Shown one piece after another: positions 5,636-14,474 of a stretch of DNA of 15,850 nt. Under the pieces are notes generated by a model. That model was not told the DNA's origin, made no database searches, and saw nothing but the letters and a program-made list of their open reading frames with translations. How positions within the stretch are numbered: the first letter of the stretch is position 1; every line of letters begins with the position of its first letter. Both the position numbers and the translations under genes were made by a program. Source of the DNA: Desulfobacteraceae bacterium (GTDB taxonomy: Bacteria > Desulfobacterota > Desulfobacteria > Desulfobacterales > Desulfobacteraceae); assembly GCA_022712835.1 (NCBI GenBank), contig JAFLJU010000580.1:1-15850 (forward strand). Direction: 5' to 3'.

Positions 5636-8351
5636 TGCACCGAATGAGCCGAAGCGCATCCAGGCGCAGGGCTGCCCGGGACAGGTGATCCAATAATTCT
5701 TTCAAGTGTTCCTTTGCAAATGAAACTTCTGTTTTTTGAATATTCGGATTAATTTTTTGCAAGGCGATTAACCGTTCCACCTCTTTGCCAACCGTCATTA
5801 AAATTTGTTTTCTGGAGGCTGCCATGAGCAGATCCGCTTTTTTCTGGGCCAGAAGGTTGCCCTTTGAAAGCAGGTCCGGGATTAATTGGGTCTTGATTTG
5901 TTCAAACTCCAGAAACCAGGCCGGATCATCCGGTTCAAGACAAGCGTTAAAATTAGGTAAGGGGTCTTGATCACTATGGTTCTCACCCAGGTGGTCGACA
6001 AGTATCCGGATGGGTTCAGCAGACAGGAACCGTTCCATATTCAAGAAGGCCGGTGCCACACACTCAAGGACAAAAACGACTTCAAGAAATAGTCCTGGGG
6101 TTTCTCCCTTTATGCAAGCGGTTGCTGAAATGCCTTCTGATTTGGTAATGAAGTAATCAAAGGCCTGATTCACAAAAGGGTGATCCCAGCTGAAAAAACC
6201 AAGATCTTCCCGGCAAATGGCTGTCTGCCGGTCAAAGGTGATCACACTTCCGTGGCGGGGAAGGGCAGGAAACGCTTCGTCCACAGGCCGATCCACATTA
6301 AGCCGGATGATTTTTTCTCCTTTTATATCAATGGTTTTGTCCATATCAATGCCATAATGGGCCAGCAGGGATTCAAGCAGTTGTTCCAGGGCAGGGTCCT
6401 GGTCTAAGGCCTGGATGTTCTCAATCAGTTCCCTTGCAACCCCTGGTTTGAATGAATTGAGTTCCAGCAGAATGTTTTTACCTTGAGTGAGTTGTTCCTG
6501 GGTCTTAGCGGTGTGCTGGGCTGCGGTTTTCAGCAAATGATCCAAAACTTGTCTGGGGATTTTCCCCAGGGCTTTTGTTTCCATAATCAAATGGGTGAGC
6601 CGGTCCTCAAAGCGTTTGAAAATGGCATGGGCCCCGTTGATGTTTTCTTCAAACAGGTTCAGCCCTTTCATATACCAATGGGCCAGGATCTCACCCATTG
6701 AATCTTTTACAAAAGGAATATGAATCTGGATCTCATGTTTCTGACCGATCCGGTCCACACGACCGATTCGTTGTTCTAATAGCTCTGGGTTCAGCGGCAG
6801 GTCAAATAAAAAAAGATGATGAACAAATTGAAAATTCCTGCCTTCACTGCCGATCTCAGAACAGATGAGCAGCCGTGCCCCGTCCTGTTTGGAAAACCAG
6901 ACGGCATTCCGGTCCCGGGCAAGAAGGGTCATGGTCTCATCAAATCTGGCCACATCAATGGATAGATGGGTCTGTAATGCCTGGTCAATGGCTTCCACCT
7001 TGGCTTTGGAATTACAGATAACCAGGATTTTTTCCGGTTTGATTTTTTTGGCAAGGGCTGCCAGGCATACAATCCTGGGATCGGTTGCCAATCCTTGCCT
7101 GGTAAGGAAATCTGGCGTTTCATCTTCCTGGTTGATCCTTTTGATTTGGTCTGAATTGCCTTTGAGGGGGATCAGCCGGGCCCTCCTTTTGGGAAATCCC
7201 TTGATCACCGAGCGTTGGTTCCTGAAAATGACCCGGCCCGGCCCATAGGCATCCAACAAGGGACCGGGATCTTTTTTTGCCTTGATAAGGGCTTCAACCT
7301 TTGTGGCGGTTTCTTGATAGACCCGTGTCTGTTCCTGGTATGCGTTTAGATCAAAATACCGGTCCGGGTCCAGCAACTGCAACTGGGAAAAATGGGTTTG
7401 AAGTCCCATTTGTTCCGGGGTGGCTGTCAGGAGCATTAGACCTCGGGTTCTTTTTCCCAGGGCTGTCATAAAGGTGTAAAAATTAGGCTGGTCCAGAATA
7501 TGGTGGGCCTCATCCATCACCACCATATCCCATCCGGCCGAAAGAATCTGCTGTTTCCGGTTTCCATCCTGGATAAATTCAACACTGCAAATGCCCTGCT
7601 GGCTATCCAAAAAGGGGTTTATCCCGGGGTCGGTCAATGCCATTTCCCGACAATGGTCGTCATTGAAAATCCGAAAGGTTTGGTTGAATTTTCTGTAAAG
7701 TTCCACAAACCATTGGTGAACCAGGGATTCGGGCAGAATGATTAAAATTCTCTGGATGCGGTGGCTGATCAACAATTGGTGGAGAATCAAACAGGCCTCA
7801 ATGGTTTTCCCCAGACCTGTTTCATCGGACAGCAGCACACGGGGCAAGGCCCTGGCGGTAATTTCCCGGGCAATATAAAACTGGTGGGGGATCAAATCAA
7901 TCTGTCCCCCCAAAAAACCCCTGGCCATGGATTTTTCATAGGCTGACCGTTGGGATAGAATGGACATTCTTAGTTCAAAGGCATTAATGCTGCCGGCAAG
8001 ACCGGATAAAAGCTGGTCCTGGGGCAGGGAAAATTCCATGGTATCACAAAGATCTGTTTCACATAAACAAGCATCACCCTGGCAATAAAAGAACAGCCCA
8101 TCGGATTCCCGGATGTGTTCAACACAGATCTTTTTTTCTCCCCGGCTCTGGATTTTGTCCCCGGGTTTAAAGATCACGCGTTTGACAGGGGCCATGCTCC
8201 TGGAATATTGCCGATGGCAATCACCAAGGGGGAAATGGATTTTAACGATTCTTTTGTCATGGAATATTAGGGTGCCGATCCCAAGCTCAGGTTCGGTCTC
8301 ACTAATCCAACGCTGGCCGTTTGTGAACCTGGATTCAAATTTAGTGGGCAT
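5622..8351 (-). CDS. rapA: RapA-like Swi2/Snf2 ATPase, RNA polymerase recycling factor
   Basis: RapA (HepA) is a DNA translocase that binds RNA polymerase and frees it from stalled or post-termination complexes. This 909-residue protein, against 968 in E. coli, begins like RapA: NGQRWISETEPELGIGT (11-27), then the Tudor-like N-terminal region with PVKRVIFKPGD (55-65). Helicase motifs follow: SLIPHQ-like LIPHQ, motif I DETGLGKT (176-183), DEAH (280-283), TATPEQMG (309-316), SEIGSEGRNFQ (498-508) and QRIGRVDRIGQ (527-537). The C-terminal third carries the RapA-specific part. Residues 90-102 contain four cysteines (Cys90, 95, 97, 102), which is unusual. The Shine-Dalgarno is poor, but no better start exists and the N-terminus aligns with RapA. 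The gene is divergent from cheA. A generic SNF2 helicase is the alternative; the N-terminal region argues against it. Confidence 0.93.
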   Translation of the reverse strand: MPTKFESRFTNGQRWISETEPELGIGTLIFHDKRIVKIHFPLGDCHRQYSRSMAPVKRVIFKPGDKIQSRGEKKICVEHIRESDGLFFYCQGDACLCETDLCDTMEFSLPQDQLLSGLAGSINAFELRMSILSQRSAYEKSMARGFLGGQIDLIPHQFYIAREITARALPRVLLSDETGLGKTIEACLILHQLLISHRIQRILIILPESLVHQWFVELYRKFNQTFRIFNDDHCREMALTDPGINPFLDSQQGICSVEFIQDGNRKQQILSAGWDMVVMDEAHHILDQPNFYTFMTALGKRTRGLMLLTATPEQMGLQTHFSQLQLLDPDRYFDLNAYQEQTRVYQETATKVEALIKAKKDPGPLLDAYGPGRVIFRNQRSVIKGFPKRRARLIPLKGNSDQIKRINQEDETPDFLTRQGLATDPRIVCLAALAKKIKPEKILVICNSKAKVEAIDQALQTHLSIDVARFDETMTLLARDRNAVWFSKQDGARLLICSEIGSEGRNFQFVHHLFLFDLPLNPELLEQRIGRVDRIGQKHEIQIHIPFVKDSMGEILAHWYMKGLNLFEENINGAHAIFKRFEDRLTHLIMETKALGKIPRQVLDHLLKTAAQHTAKTQEQLTQGKNILLELNSFKPGVARELIENIQALDQDPALEQLLESLLAHYGIDMDKTIDIKGEKIIRLNVDRPVDEAFPALPRHGSVITFDRQTAICREDLGFFSWDHPFVNQAFDYFITKSEGISATACIKGETPGLFLEVVFVLECVAPAFLNMERFLSAEPIRILVDHLGENHSDQDPLPNFNACLEPDDPAWFLEFEQIKTQLIPDLLSKGNLLAQKKADLLMAASRKQILMTVGKEVERLIALQKINPNIQKTEVSFAKEHLKELLDHLSRAALRLDALRLIRCNPEK

Positions 8352-8392
8352 GCTTTTAAAATCTTTATTGAGTCATGGGTGATAAAGCTATT

Positions 8393-8422
8393 CGTATCCC
8401 ATGTTTTATGCCGAAATGTCAA
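8393..8422 (-). promoter_or_regulatory. Candidate rapA promoter
   Basis: On the minus strand a perfect -35 TTGACA (8422-8417) is followed after 18 bp by GATACG (8398-8393), a poor -10 with 3 of 6 matches. It would place transcription about 35 bp before the ATG at 8351. Confidence 0.45.
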
Positions 8423-8628
8423 TATAATACGGTCTTGATTCAATCATGGCCAAGGCGCACCTTTTTCTCGGCGATATTTTTTTATATAATCCTTGCTTCC
8501 TGAACTTTCATAGGGGATAAATATATGATACCTTCAAACAAAACCCATGGCCGTTAGTTTGATGTCAAAAACAAAAATTTATCTTGGATGATCGTTTTTG
8601 AAAATACCAAAAAAAATACTGGGACGAA
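8423..8628 (+). promoter_or_regulatory. Upstream region of the chemosensory operon
   Basis: The 277-bp divergent gap between rapA and cheA has no gene. On the plus strand TATAAT occurs at 8423-8428 and at 8485-8490; neither has a good -35 at 16-18 bp. GGCGATAT (8470-8477), preceded by CAAG 15 bp upstream, faintly resembles a flagellar sigma28 site (TAAA-N15-GCCGATAA), matching about 8 of 12. The main operon promoter probably lies here, but I cannot choose between these. Confidence 0.3.
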
Positions 8629-11205
8629 ATGATGTCGTATGAAATGATAAACAATCTGGTTGAAAAGTTTTCCTGTGAATTGGTTCTGGCAGATCCGGAA
8701 GATTTAAATACGTTGTCTGGTTTGTTACCGCTTCTCAAACAAATCCATGGGAAATGCATCCAGCTCTCCCTAAAGACCCCGGCTAAAAAAGTCATAGAGA
8801 TAAGAGATTTGATGAGATCGATTATCAATGAAGGGGCTCAAAAAGAAGGGGCCCAAAAAGTTGATGGGGCAATTCTAAACGGGGAAATGGCGGCTCTTTC
8901 GGACAGGGTCTCCTCCTTGTCCATCTCCTTGCAGGAGACAGATGAAATTGACCCGGGCTGCGACGCTTCTTCCTTGTACCCGGAAAATAAAGTCCCTGAA
9001 GCAGATGACCAGTCGGACTACTTCGCCAAATTAGAAGAAAGCCTTGGGACGTTTTCTTTACGAATCAGTCGGTTTTGTCTGGGTGAAATGCCGGACCTGG
9101 GTGCGATCATCAACCAATTGGATCATCTTGTTGCCGTTTCACAAGAGATTCAACCCACCACTTTTCATGAGATTGCCATTGCCTGTATGGAATATGCAGA
9201 AAATATGGGGTTGGAAAATATGCATAATACCCGCCCCATTGAAGAGGGGTTGATCCTGCTTAAATCAATACTAAACCATTTGAAACGGGGTGAGCCCTTT
9301 ATTTTTGATTATTCAGACGTTCTTGAGTTGTTGAAAACAAAATTCAAAGAGGAATTGAAAGAGGACCAGAAAATAAAGATTCTGCCAGAAGAGATGTCAG
9401 TTATAACGGCCCTGACAGAGCCGGAAGAAATATTATTGGAAAAAATCTCAGAAGACGATATGGAAATTTTGATTGATTTTGTATCCGAAGCCCTGGAAAA
9501 CCTTGAAACCATTGAAGTCAAGCTGATTGATTTGGAACAGGATCCGGGAAGTAAGGAGATTATCAACGATATTTTTCGTTCCTTCCATACTATCAAAGGG
9601 GTGTCTGGATTTTTATCCCTGACCAGAATCAACACCCTTTCCCACTCCACAGAGAACCTTTTAGACGCTGCCCGGAGTGGAGAATTTTTGATCAATGCTG
9701 TGGCTACCGATGTCATTCTTGAGTCCGTGGATATGCTTAAAATTCTTATCGATAGGGTCAGCCAGGGGATATCAACGGGAATCAAGCAGTTTGATGATGA
9801 TATTGATGTGTTGGGGTTAAGGGATAAACTGGAAAACCTCCAGATCTCTTTGATAAAACAGGAGACACAACCCCTTGGGGCGATTCTGGTTCAAAAACAG
9901 ATGGTGGATCAAACATCTCTTGACCAGGCCCTTGAGATTCAGAAAAAACAACCGGAGAAAAAAATCGGAGAAATATTGGTTGAGGAAAAAAAGCTTCAGC
10001 CAAAACAGGTGGCATCCGCCCTTATGTCACAAACCCAGTCCAAAAAGAAAGTGGATAGCCAGGTCAAGGTGAGCACCCAAAAACTGGACGATCTGGTTGA
10101 TTTTGCTGGGGAGCTTGTCATTGCCCAATCCATGTTGCGGCAAAAAACAATGGATGATCCCTCATTGAACCAAAATGTGGCCCACCTGGGACAGATTGTC
10201 ACCAATATGCAGAACATTGCCATGTCAATGCGAATGATCCCCATTAAAGCCACCTTTATGAAAATGATCCGTCTTGTCAGGGATCTGGCCAAAAAATCCC
10301 ATAAAGAGGTGAACTTGAGAATGGTCGGAGAAGGTACGGAGATAGACAGAAACGTGGTGGATGCCCTTTATGAACCCATGGTGCACATGATTCGAAACTC
10401 CGTGGATCATGGGATCGAGTCACCCCTGGACCGTGTTGAAAAACAAAAATCCTCCCAGGGAGAAATTGTGCTGCGAGCCTATCATAAAGGCGGACATATT
10501 ATTATCGAAATTGAGGACGATGGCAAAGGGCTTGCTCGGGATAGAATTCTTGAAAAAGCAAAAAGCACCGGACTCATAACCGGCGGTGAACAGATGACCG
10601 ATGCCCAGATATTTGATTTGATACTTCAACCCGGATTTTCCACGGCGAGTCAGGTGACGGATGTATCGGGCCGGGGGGTTGGCATGGATGTGGTCAAATC
10701 TGGAATTGAAAAATTCAGGGGGCAACTGAATATTGCATCGGAAAAGGACCGGGGGACAAAGTTTACCATCAGTCTTCCCCTTACCCTGGCAATTATTGAC
10801 GGGATGCTGGTCCGGGTTGATAACGAAAAATATGTGATTCCGACCATCGCCATTCAAAAAGCGTTTAAACCGGCGCCAGAAGATTATTTTACGGTTGAGG
10901 GCAAAGGGGAGATGGTCATGGATCGGGGGAGTCTTGTTCCCATTATTCGGTTGAACGAAATCTATAATAGCAGCCAGCAGAAAAAAATGGTTCAGGACGG
11001 TATTGTCGTGGTGGTTGAATCAAAAAATGAAAAAAGGGCCCTTCTTATCGATGAATTGTTGGGAAAGGATGAATATGTTATCAAAAGCCTGGGAAGCAAT
11101 CTTGAGGATGTCGGTGGCATAGCAGGGGGTGCCATCCTTTCAGATGGAAGAGTTGGGTTGATTCTTGATATCAATGGTATTTTTTCAATTGTCTCTAATG
11201 GATGA
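8629..11205 (+). CDS. cheA: Chemotaxis histidine kinase CheA with atypical N-terminus and MshEN-like insert
   Basis: CheA autophosphorylates and donates phosphate to CheY and CheB under receptor control at the membrane. At 858 residues it is about 200 longer than E. coli CheA. Residues 1-250 are helical and of unknown role, perhaps decayed HPt-like bundles with no phospho-His motif. The true HPt domain is about 274-400 with FRSFHTIKGVSGF and acceptor His320. Residues 415-468 carry two 24-residue MshEN-like motifs where P2 would lie. Dimerisation (about 476-545) begins VSTQKLDDLVDFAGELV. The ATPase has the N-box around Asn590 (HMIRNSVDHGIE), G1 EIEDDGKG, and G2 with VSGRGVGMDVV. A CheW-like domain ends the protein. 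Two ATGs stand at 8629 and 8632, and the ribosome site is weak (GGGACGA). An in-frame EGAQK duplication lies at residues 68-77. It is the first gene of the operon. Confidence 0.96.
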   Translation: MMSYEMINNLVEKFSCELVLADPEDLNTLSGLLPLLKQIHGKCIQLSLKTPAKKVIEIRDLMRSIINEGAQKEGAQKVDGAILNGEMAALSDRVSSLSISLQETDEIDPGCDASSLYPENKVPEADDQSDYFAKLEESLGTFSLRISRFCLGEMPDLGAIINQLDHLVAVSQEIQPTTFHEIAIACMEYAENMGLENMHNTRPIEEGLILLKSILNHLKRGEPFIFDYSDVLELLKTKFKEELKEDQKIKILPEEMSVITALTEPEEILLEKISEDDMEILIDFVSEALENLETIEVKLIDLEQDPGSKEIINDIFRSFHTIKGVSGFLSLTRINTLSHSTENLLDAARSGEFLINAVATDVILESVDMLKILIDRVSQGISTGIKQFDDDIDVLGLRDKLENLQISLIKQETQPLGAILVQKQMVDQTSLDQALEIQKKQPEKKIGEILVEEKKLQPKQVASALMSQTQSKKKVDSQVKVSTQKLDDLVDFAGELVIAQSMLRQKTMDDPSLNQNVAHLGQIVTNMQNIAMSMRMIPIKATFMKMIRLVRDLAKKSHKEVNLRMVGEGTEIDRNVVDALYEPMVHMIRNSVDHGIESPLDRVEKQKSSQGEIVLRAYHKGGHIIIEIEDDGKGLARDRILEKAKSTGLITGGEQMTDAQIFDLILQPGFSTASQVTDVSGRGVGMDVVKSGIEKFRGQLNIASEKDRGTKFTISLPLTLAIIDGMLVRVDNEKYVIPTIAIQKAFKPAPEDYFTVEGKGEMVMDRGSLVPIIRLNEIYNSSQQKKMVQDGIVVVVESKNEKRALLIDELLGKDEYVIKSLGSNLEDVGGIAGGAILSDGRVGLILDINGIFSIVSNG
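8830..8859 (+). repeat. In-frame 15-bp tandem duplication in cheA
   Basis: GAAGGGGCTCAAAAA (8830-8844) and GAAGGGGCCCAAAAA (8845-8859) differ by one synonymous base and encode EGAQK twice (residues 68-77). They lie in the linker after the first helical segment. Confidence 0.9.
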
Positions 11206-11225
11206 TAAATAAGGATGATAAATAA
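11200..11225 (+). repeat. 13-bp tandem duplication of the cheA stop and cheD ribosome site
   Basis: GGATGATAAATAA occurs at 11200-11212 and again, without change, at 11213-11225, followed by GGATA. The first copy holds the cheA TGA (11203-11205). Each junction makes an AAGGA Shine-Dalgarno core. The second (11224-11228) lies 6 bases before the cheD ATG, and the first is too distant to serve directly. Confidence 0.92.
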
Positions 11226-11234
11226 GGATACAAA

Positions 11235-11714
11235 ATGAAGCAGATTGTTGGCGTTGCAGATATGAAGGTGAGTAATAACCCTGGGGAATCACTTATTACC
11301 TATTCTCTTGGTTCCTGTATCGGGCTTGTCATATATGATCCTGTTGTCCGGGTGGCTGGCATGCTGCACTATATGCTGCCCGAATCTTCTATTGATAAGG
11401 AAAAGGCTAGTGCCAGGCCTTATATGTTCGCCGATTCCGGTATCCCAAGGTTGTTTAAAACGGTCTATCAATTTGGGGGTGCAAAACAACGAATGAGGAT
11501 CTATGTCGCGGGCGGTGCTGAAATTCTGGATCAAAGCGGTTTTTTCAATATTGGCAAACGAAATTACATGGCCCTTAAAAAAATGTTTTTAAAGAACAAT
11601 GTGATGATCAATCAGCAGGATGTTGGCGGGAACACCAACCGAACCGTTCGCATAGAAATTACCACGGGCGATATTTATGTAAAAACTTCCGGTGGAAAGG
11701 AGGTGAAAATATGA
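11235..11714 (+). CDS. cheD: Chemoreceptor glutamine deamidase CheD
   Basis: CheD hydrolyses glutamine side chains on chemoreceptors to glutamate and, in several species, binds CheC-type phosphatases to tune adaptation. The 159-residue length is typical. The signature YSLGSCIGLVIYDP carries Thr22 and the nucleophile Cys28, and GMLHYMLPES carries His45. By memory these match the Thr21/Cys27/His44 triad of Thermotoga CheD. GGAEI and NIGKRNY, followed by the GGNTNRTV stretch, are further family marks. AAGGA (11224-11228), formed by a 13-bp duplication, sets the start. The TGA overlaps the ATG of the HDOD gene, and the last codons of cheD form a near-perfect Shine-Dalgarno for it. Its receptor targets must be encoded elsewhere. 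CheX in the same operon is a possible partner. Confidence 0.95.
   Translation: MKQIVGVADMKVSNNPGESLITYSLGSCIGLVIYDPVVRVAGMLHYMLPESSIDKEKASARPYMFADSGIPRLFKTVYQFGGAKQRMRIYVAGGAEILDQSGFFNIGKRNYMALKKMFLKNNVMINQQDVGGNTNRTVRIEITTGDIYVKTSGGKEVKI
11696..11706 (+). promoter_or_regulatory. Near-perfect Shine-Dalgarno for the HDOD gene inside cheD
   Basis: AAAGGAGGTGA ends 4 bases before the ATG at 11711, with the AGGAGG core 7 bases away. It is the strongest ribosome site seen in the window. It is embedded in the last cheD codons (Lys-Glu-Val), so translation of the two genes is likely coupled while the HDOD protein could be made in greater amount. Confidence 0.85.
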
Positions 11715-12568
11715 CATCACTTCAATCGTTGATGAAAGAAATACATAATCTGAAACCCATCCCGGCTGTGGTTAATCAACTTTTGGCCGTTGTCGATAGC
11801 CCTGACAGCTCCATGGAAGACATTGCTAGGGTGATCCAATACGATCCCATGATTACGGCCAGTATTTTAAAAACTTGTAACTCCGCTTTTTTCGGTCTTA
11901 AAACCCCGGCAGAATCCATTAAAGATGCGGTCAATATGATGGGTACCGATCAGGTGATAGAGCTTGCGTTGATAAAATCAGGAGCCCAAGCCCTATCCGG
12001 CAGCCAGCAAGGATATGGATTAGAGAAAGGGGAGATGTGGAAATACTCCGTGTCATCTGCCGTGGTCGCAAAGCAGGTGGCGGAAAAGTTGTGTCTGGAA
12101 AACAAAAACACCCTGTTTACCGCTGCCCTGCTCAAAGATATTGGGAAAATTATTTTAGAAAAACATGTGGCCGATGGGTCACAAAAAATTATCCATCTGG
12201 TGAAAGATAAACAGTATAGCTTTCAGGAAGCAGAAAAAGAGGTGTTGGGAATCGATCACGCAGAATTGGGGGCCATGATCGCCAAAATGTGGAAGTTCAG
12301 TCCGAAAATGATTAAAATTATCAGGCACCACCATTTGACCGACGAAAGCATGCTCAAAGATCGGGAGGTTGCCGGGGTTTACCTTGCAGACTGTATCTGC
12401 ATGATGATGGGAAACGGCGTGGGGGCAGACGGTCTTTCCTACCGGTTTAAGGCTCAGGTGATGAAAAAGCTGGGAATCACAGCCCCTGATATTTTGATGA
12501 TCATTGCGCAATTTGGTATCAATATGCAAGAAGTGGATGCGTTTTTACATATGGCTGAAAAAAATTAA
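11711..12568 (+). CDS. HDOD-domain signalling protein
   Basis: A 285-residue HDOD protein. HDOD domains are non-catalytic relatives of HD phosphohydrolases, found in bacterial signalling and often near chemotaxis or c-di-GMP genes; a biochemical activity is not established. Family marks are LKPIPAVVNQLLAVVDSP (14-31), IARVIQYDPMITASILKTCNSAFFG (38-62), the paralogous HD position LLKDIGKIIL (141-149), IDHAELGAMIAKMWKFSP (181-198) and IRHHH (204-208). The usual His-Asp pair is Lys142-Asp143, so hydrolysis is not expected. There is no receiver, GGDEF or GAF domain attached. The ATG overlaps the cheD stop, with a very strong Shine-Dalgarno. Its place between cheD and cheY suggests that it serves this chemosensory pathway, possibly as a binding partner of CheY or CheA; that is inference. 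Confidence 0.92.
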   Translation: MTSLQSLMKEIHNLKPIPAVVNQLLAVVDSPDSSMEDIARVIQYDPMITASILKTCNSAFFGLKTPAESIKDAVNMMGTDQVIELALIKSGAQALSGSQQGYGLEKGEMWKYSVSSAVVAKQVAEKLCLENKNTLFTAALLKDIGKIILEKHVADGSQKIIHLVKDKQYSFQEAEKEVLGIDHAELGAMIAKMWKFSPKMIKIIRHHHLTDESMLKDREVAGVYLADCICMMMGNGVGADGLSYRFKAQVMKKLGITAPDILMIIAQFGINMQEVDAFLHMAEKN

Positions 12569-12580
12569 AGGGAAAAAATA

Positions 12581-13006
12581 ATGTCGTATTCAATACTGAT
12601 AGTGGATGATTCTTTGCCCATGCGATCGGTCATAAAAAGAACCCTGAAGGCCGCGGGTTACACAAACTCAGAGTTGTTAGAAGCTGCCAATGGTGAAGAA
12701 GCGCTGGCATTGATGAAAAAAAACTGGATTGATATTGTATTGACCGATTACAATATGCCCGTTATGAATGGTCTTGAGTTTATCAAAGCCCTTAAGGAGG
12801 ATGATCTGTCAAAGGAGATTCCCATCGTGGTGATATCAACGGAAGGCAATGAATCTAAAATCAAGGAATTTATGGACTGCGGGGCCGCGGGGTATATCAC
12901 TAAACCCTTTACTGCAGAAACAATCAGAGACTTAATTGTGACTATTCTTGGAGAAGTTGATTATGAAGACGCAGTTGATGACAGCGATACTGACTTCGAT
13001 TTCTGA
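12581..13006 (+). CDS. cheY: CheY-type single-domain response regulator
   Basis: A stand-alone receiver of 141 residues that should take phosphate from CheA and act on the flagellar motor or another target. The acidic pocket is Asp9/Asp10 (IVDDS), the phospho-acceptor is Asp56 in LTDYNMPVMNG, the switch residue is Ser86 or Thr87 (VVIST), and the conserved lysine is Lys108 (ITKPF). This is the family pattern. Residues 125-141 form a strongly acidic tail (EDAVDDSDTDFDF), longer than in enteric CheY. The tail codons overlap the start of cheX by 44 bases. AAGGGA stands about 7-12 bases before the ATG, directly after the HDOD stop. There is no output domain. Confidence 0.94.
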   Translation: MSYSILIVDDSLPMRSVIKRTLKAAGYTNSELLEAANGEEALALMKKNWIDIVLTDYNMPVMNGLEFIKALKEDDLSKEIPIVVISTEGNESKIKEFMDCGAAGYITKPFTAETIRDLIVTILGEVDYEDAVDDSDTDFDF

Positions 13007-13409
13007 AGTCATGGAAACGATGTTTTTTTTGCCGGTGGAATTTGGCCCGGAAATACCCATTGCCAAATCGGGAATGGATGAAAAAAAGTTGGTTTGTGAA
13101 TTGGCCTTTAACGGCGATTTTTCAGGAAATATGATCCTCATGGCGCCTGAAACCTTAGTGGAACAGATGGCCGAAAATTTTATGGGTGAATCCCTGGAAA
13201 ATCTCACACCCGAACATCTTGACGGGACCTTGACAGAGATGCTGAATATGGTTTGCGGCAATGCATTGCGTAAAATAGAAGCAAAAACCCCGTTTGAATT
13301 GGGGATTCCAAAGATAATTGACGGATCAAAGGGATTTGAAAAACAAGCCTTCAGAATTGTTGAGACCACTGAATCAAAAATGGCCATTTTGTTGACCATG
13401 GAAGAATAG
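12963..13409 (+). CDS. cheX: CheX-type CheY-P phosphatase
   Basis: A 148-residue protein of the CheC/CheX/FliY phosphatase superfamily, which removes phosphate from CheY. The catalytic ExxN is visible as Glu92 and Asn95 in LTEMLNMVCGNALRKIE, with the conserved proline at 116, spaced as in the family. Only one such motif is present, which fits CheX (a dimer with one site) rather than two-site CheC. I chose ATG 12963: GGAGAA (12950-12955) lies 7 bases upstream. An in-frame TTG at 12948 has no ribosome site and would add 5 residues. The 44-base overlap with cheY implies coupling, which makes sense for an enzyme acting on the upstream gene's product. CheD and CheX in one operon raise a possible interaction, as known for CheD-CheC elsewhere. 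Confidence 0.9.
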   Translation: MKTQLMTAILTSISEVMETMFFLPVEFGPEIPIAKSGMDEKKLVCELAFNGDFSGNMILMAPETLVEQMAENFMGESLENLTPEHLDGTLTEMLNMVCGNALRKIEAKTPFELGIPKIIDGSKGFEKQAFRIVETTESKMAILLTMEE

Positions 13410-13430
13410 AAATCTCTGGAGATCTCATAG

Positions 13431-14474
<1,044 letters not shown>

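Noticed and set aside
5482..5688. Small plus-strand ORF over the rapA end
   Set aside because: Its Phe-Ser-Gly-like repeats are only the translation of the 15-bp tandem repeats, it overlaps rapA antisense, and it has no ribosome site.
8451..8477. Flagellar sigma28 promoter for cheA
   Set aside because: CAAG-N15-GGCGATAT matches only about 8 of 12 consensus bases and the -35 is poor; kept only as a mention in the upstream-region entry.
12948..12962. TTG start for cheX, 5 codons upstream
   Set aside because: No ribosome site precedes it, whereas GGAGAA is well placed for the ATG at 12963.
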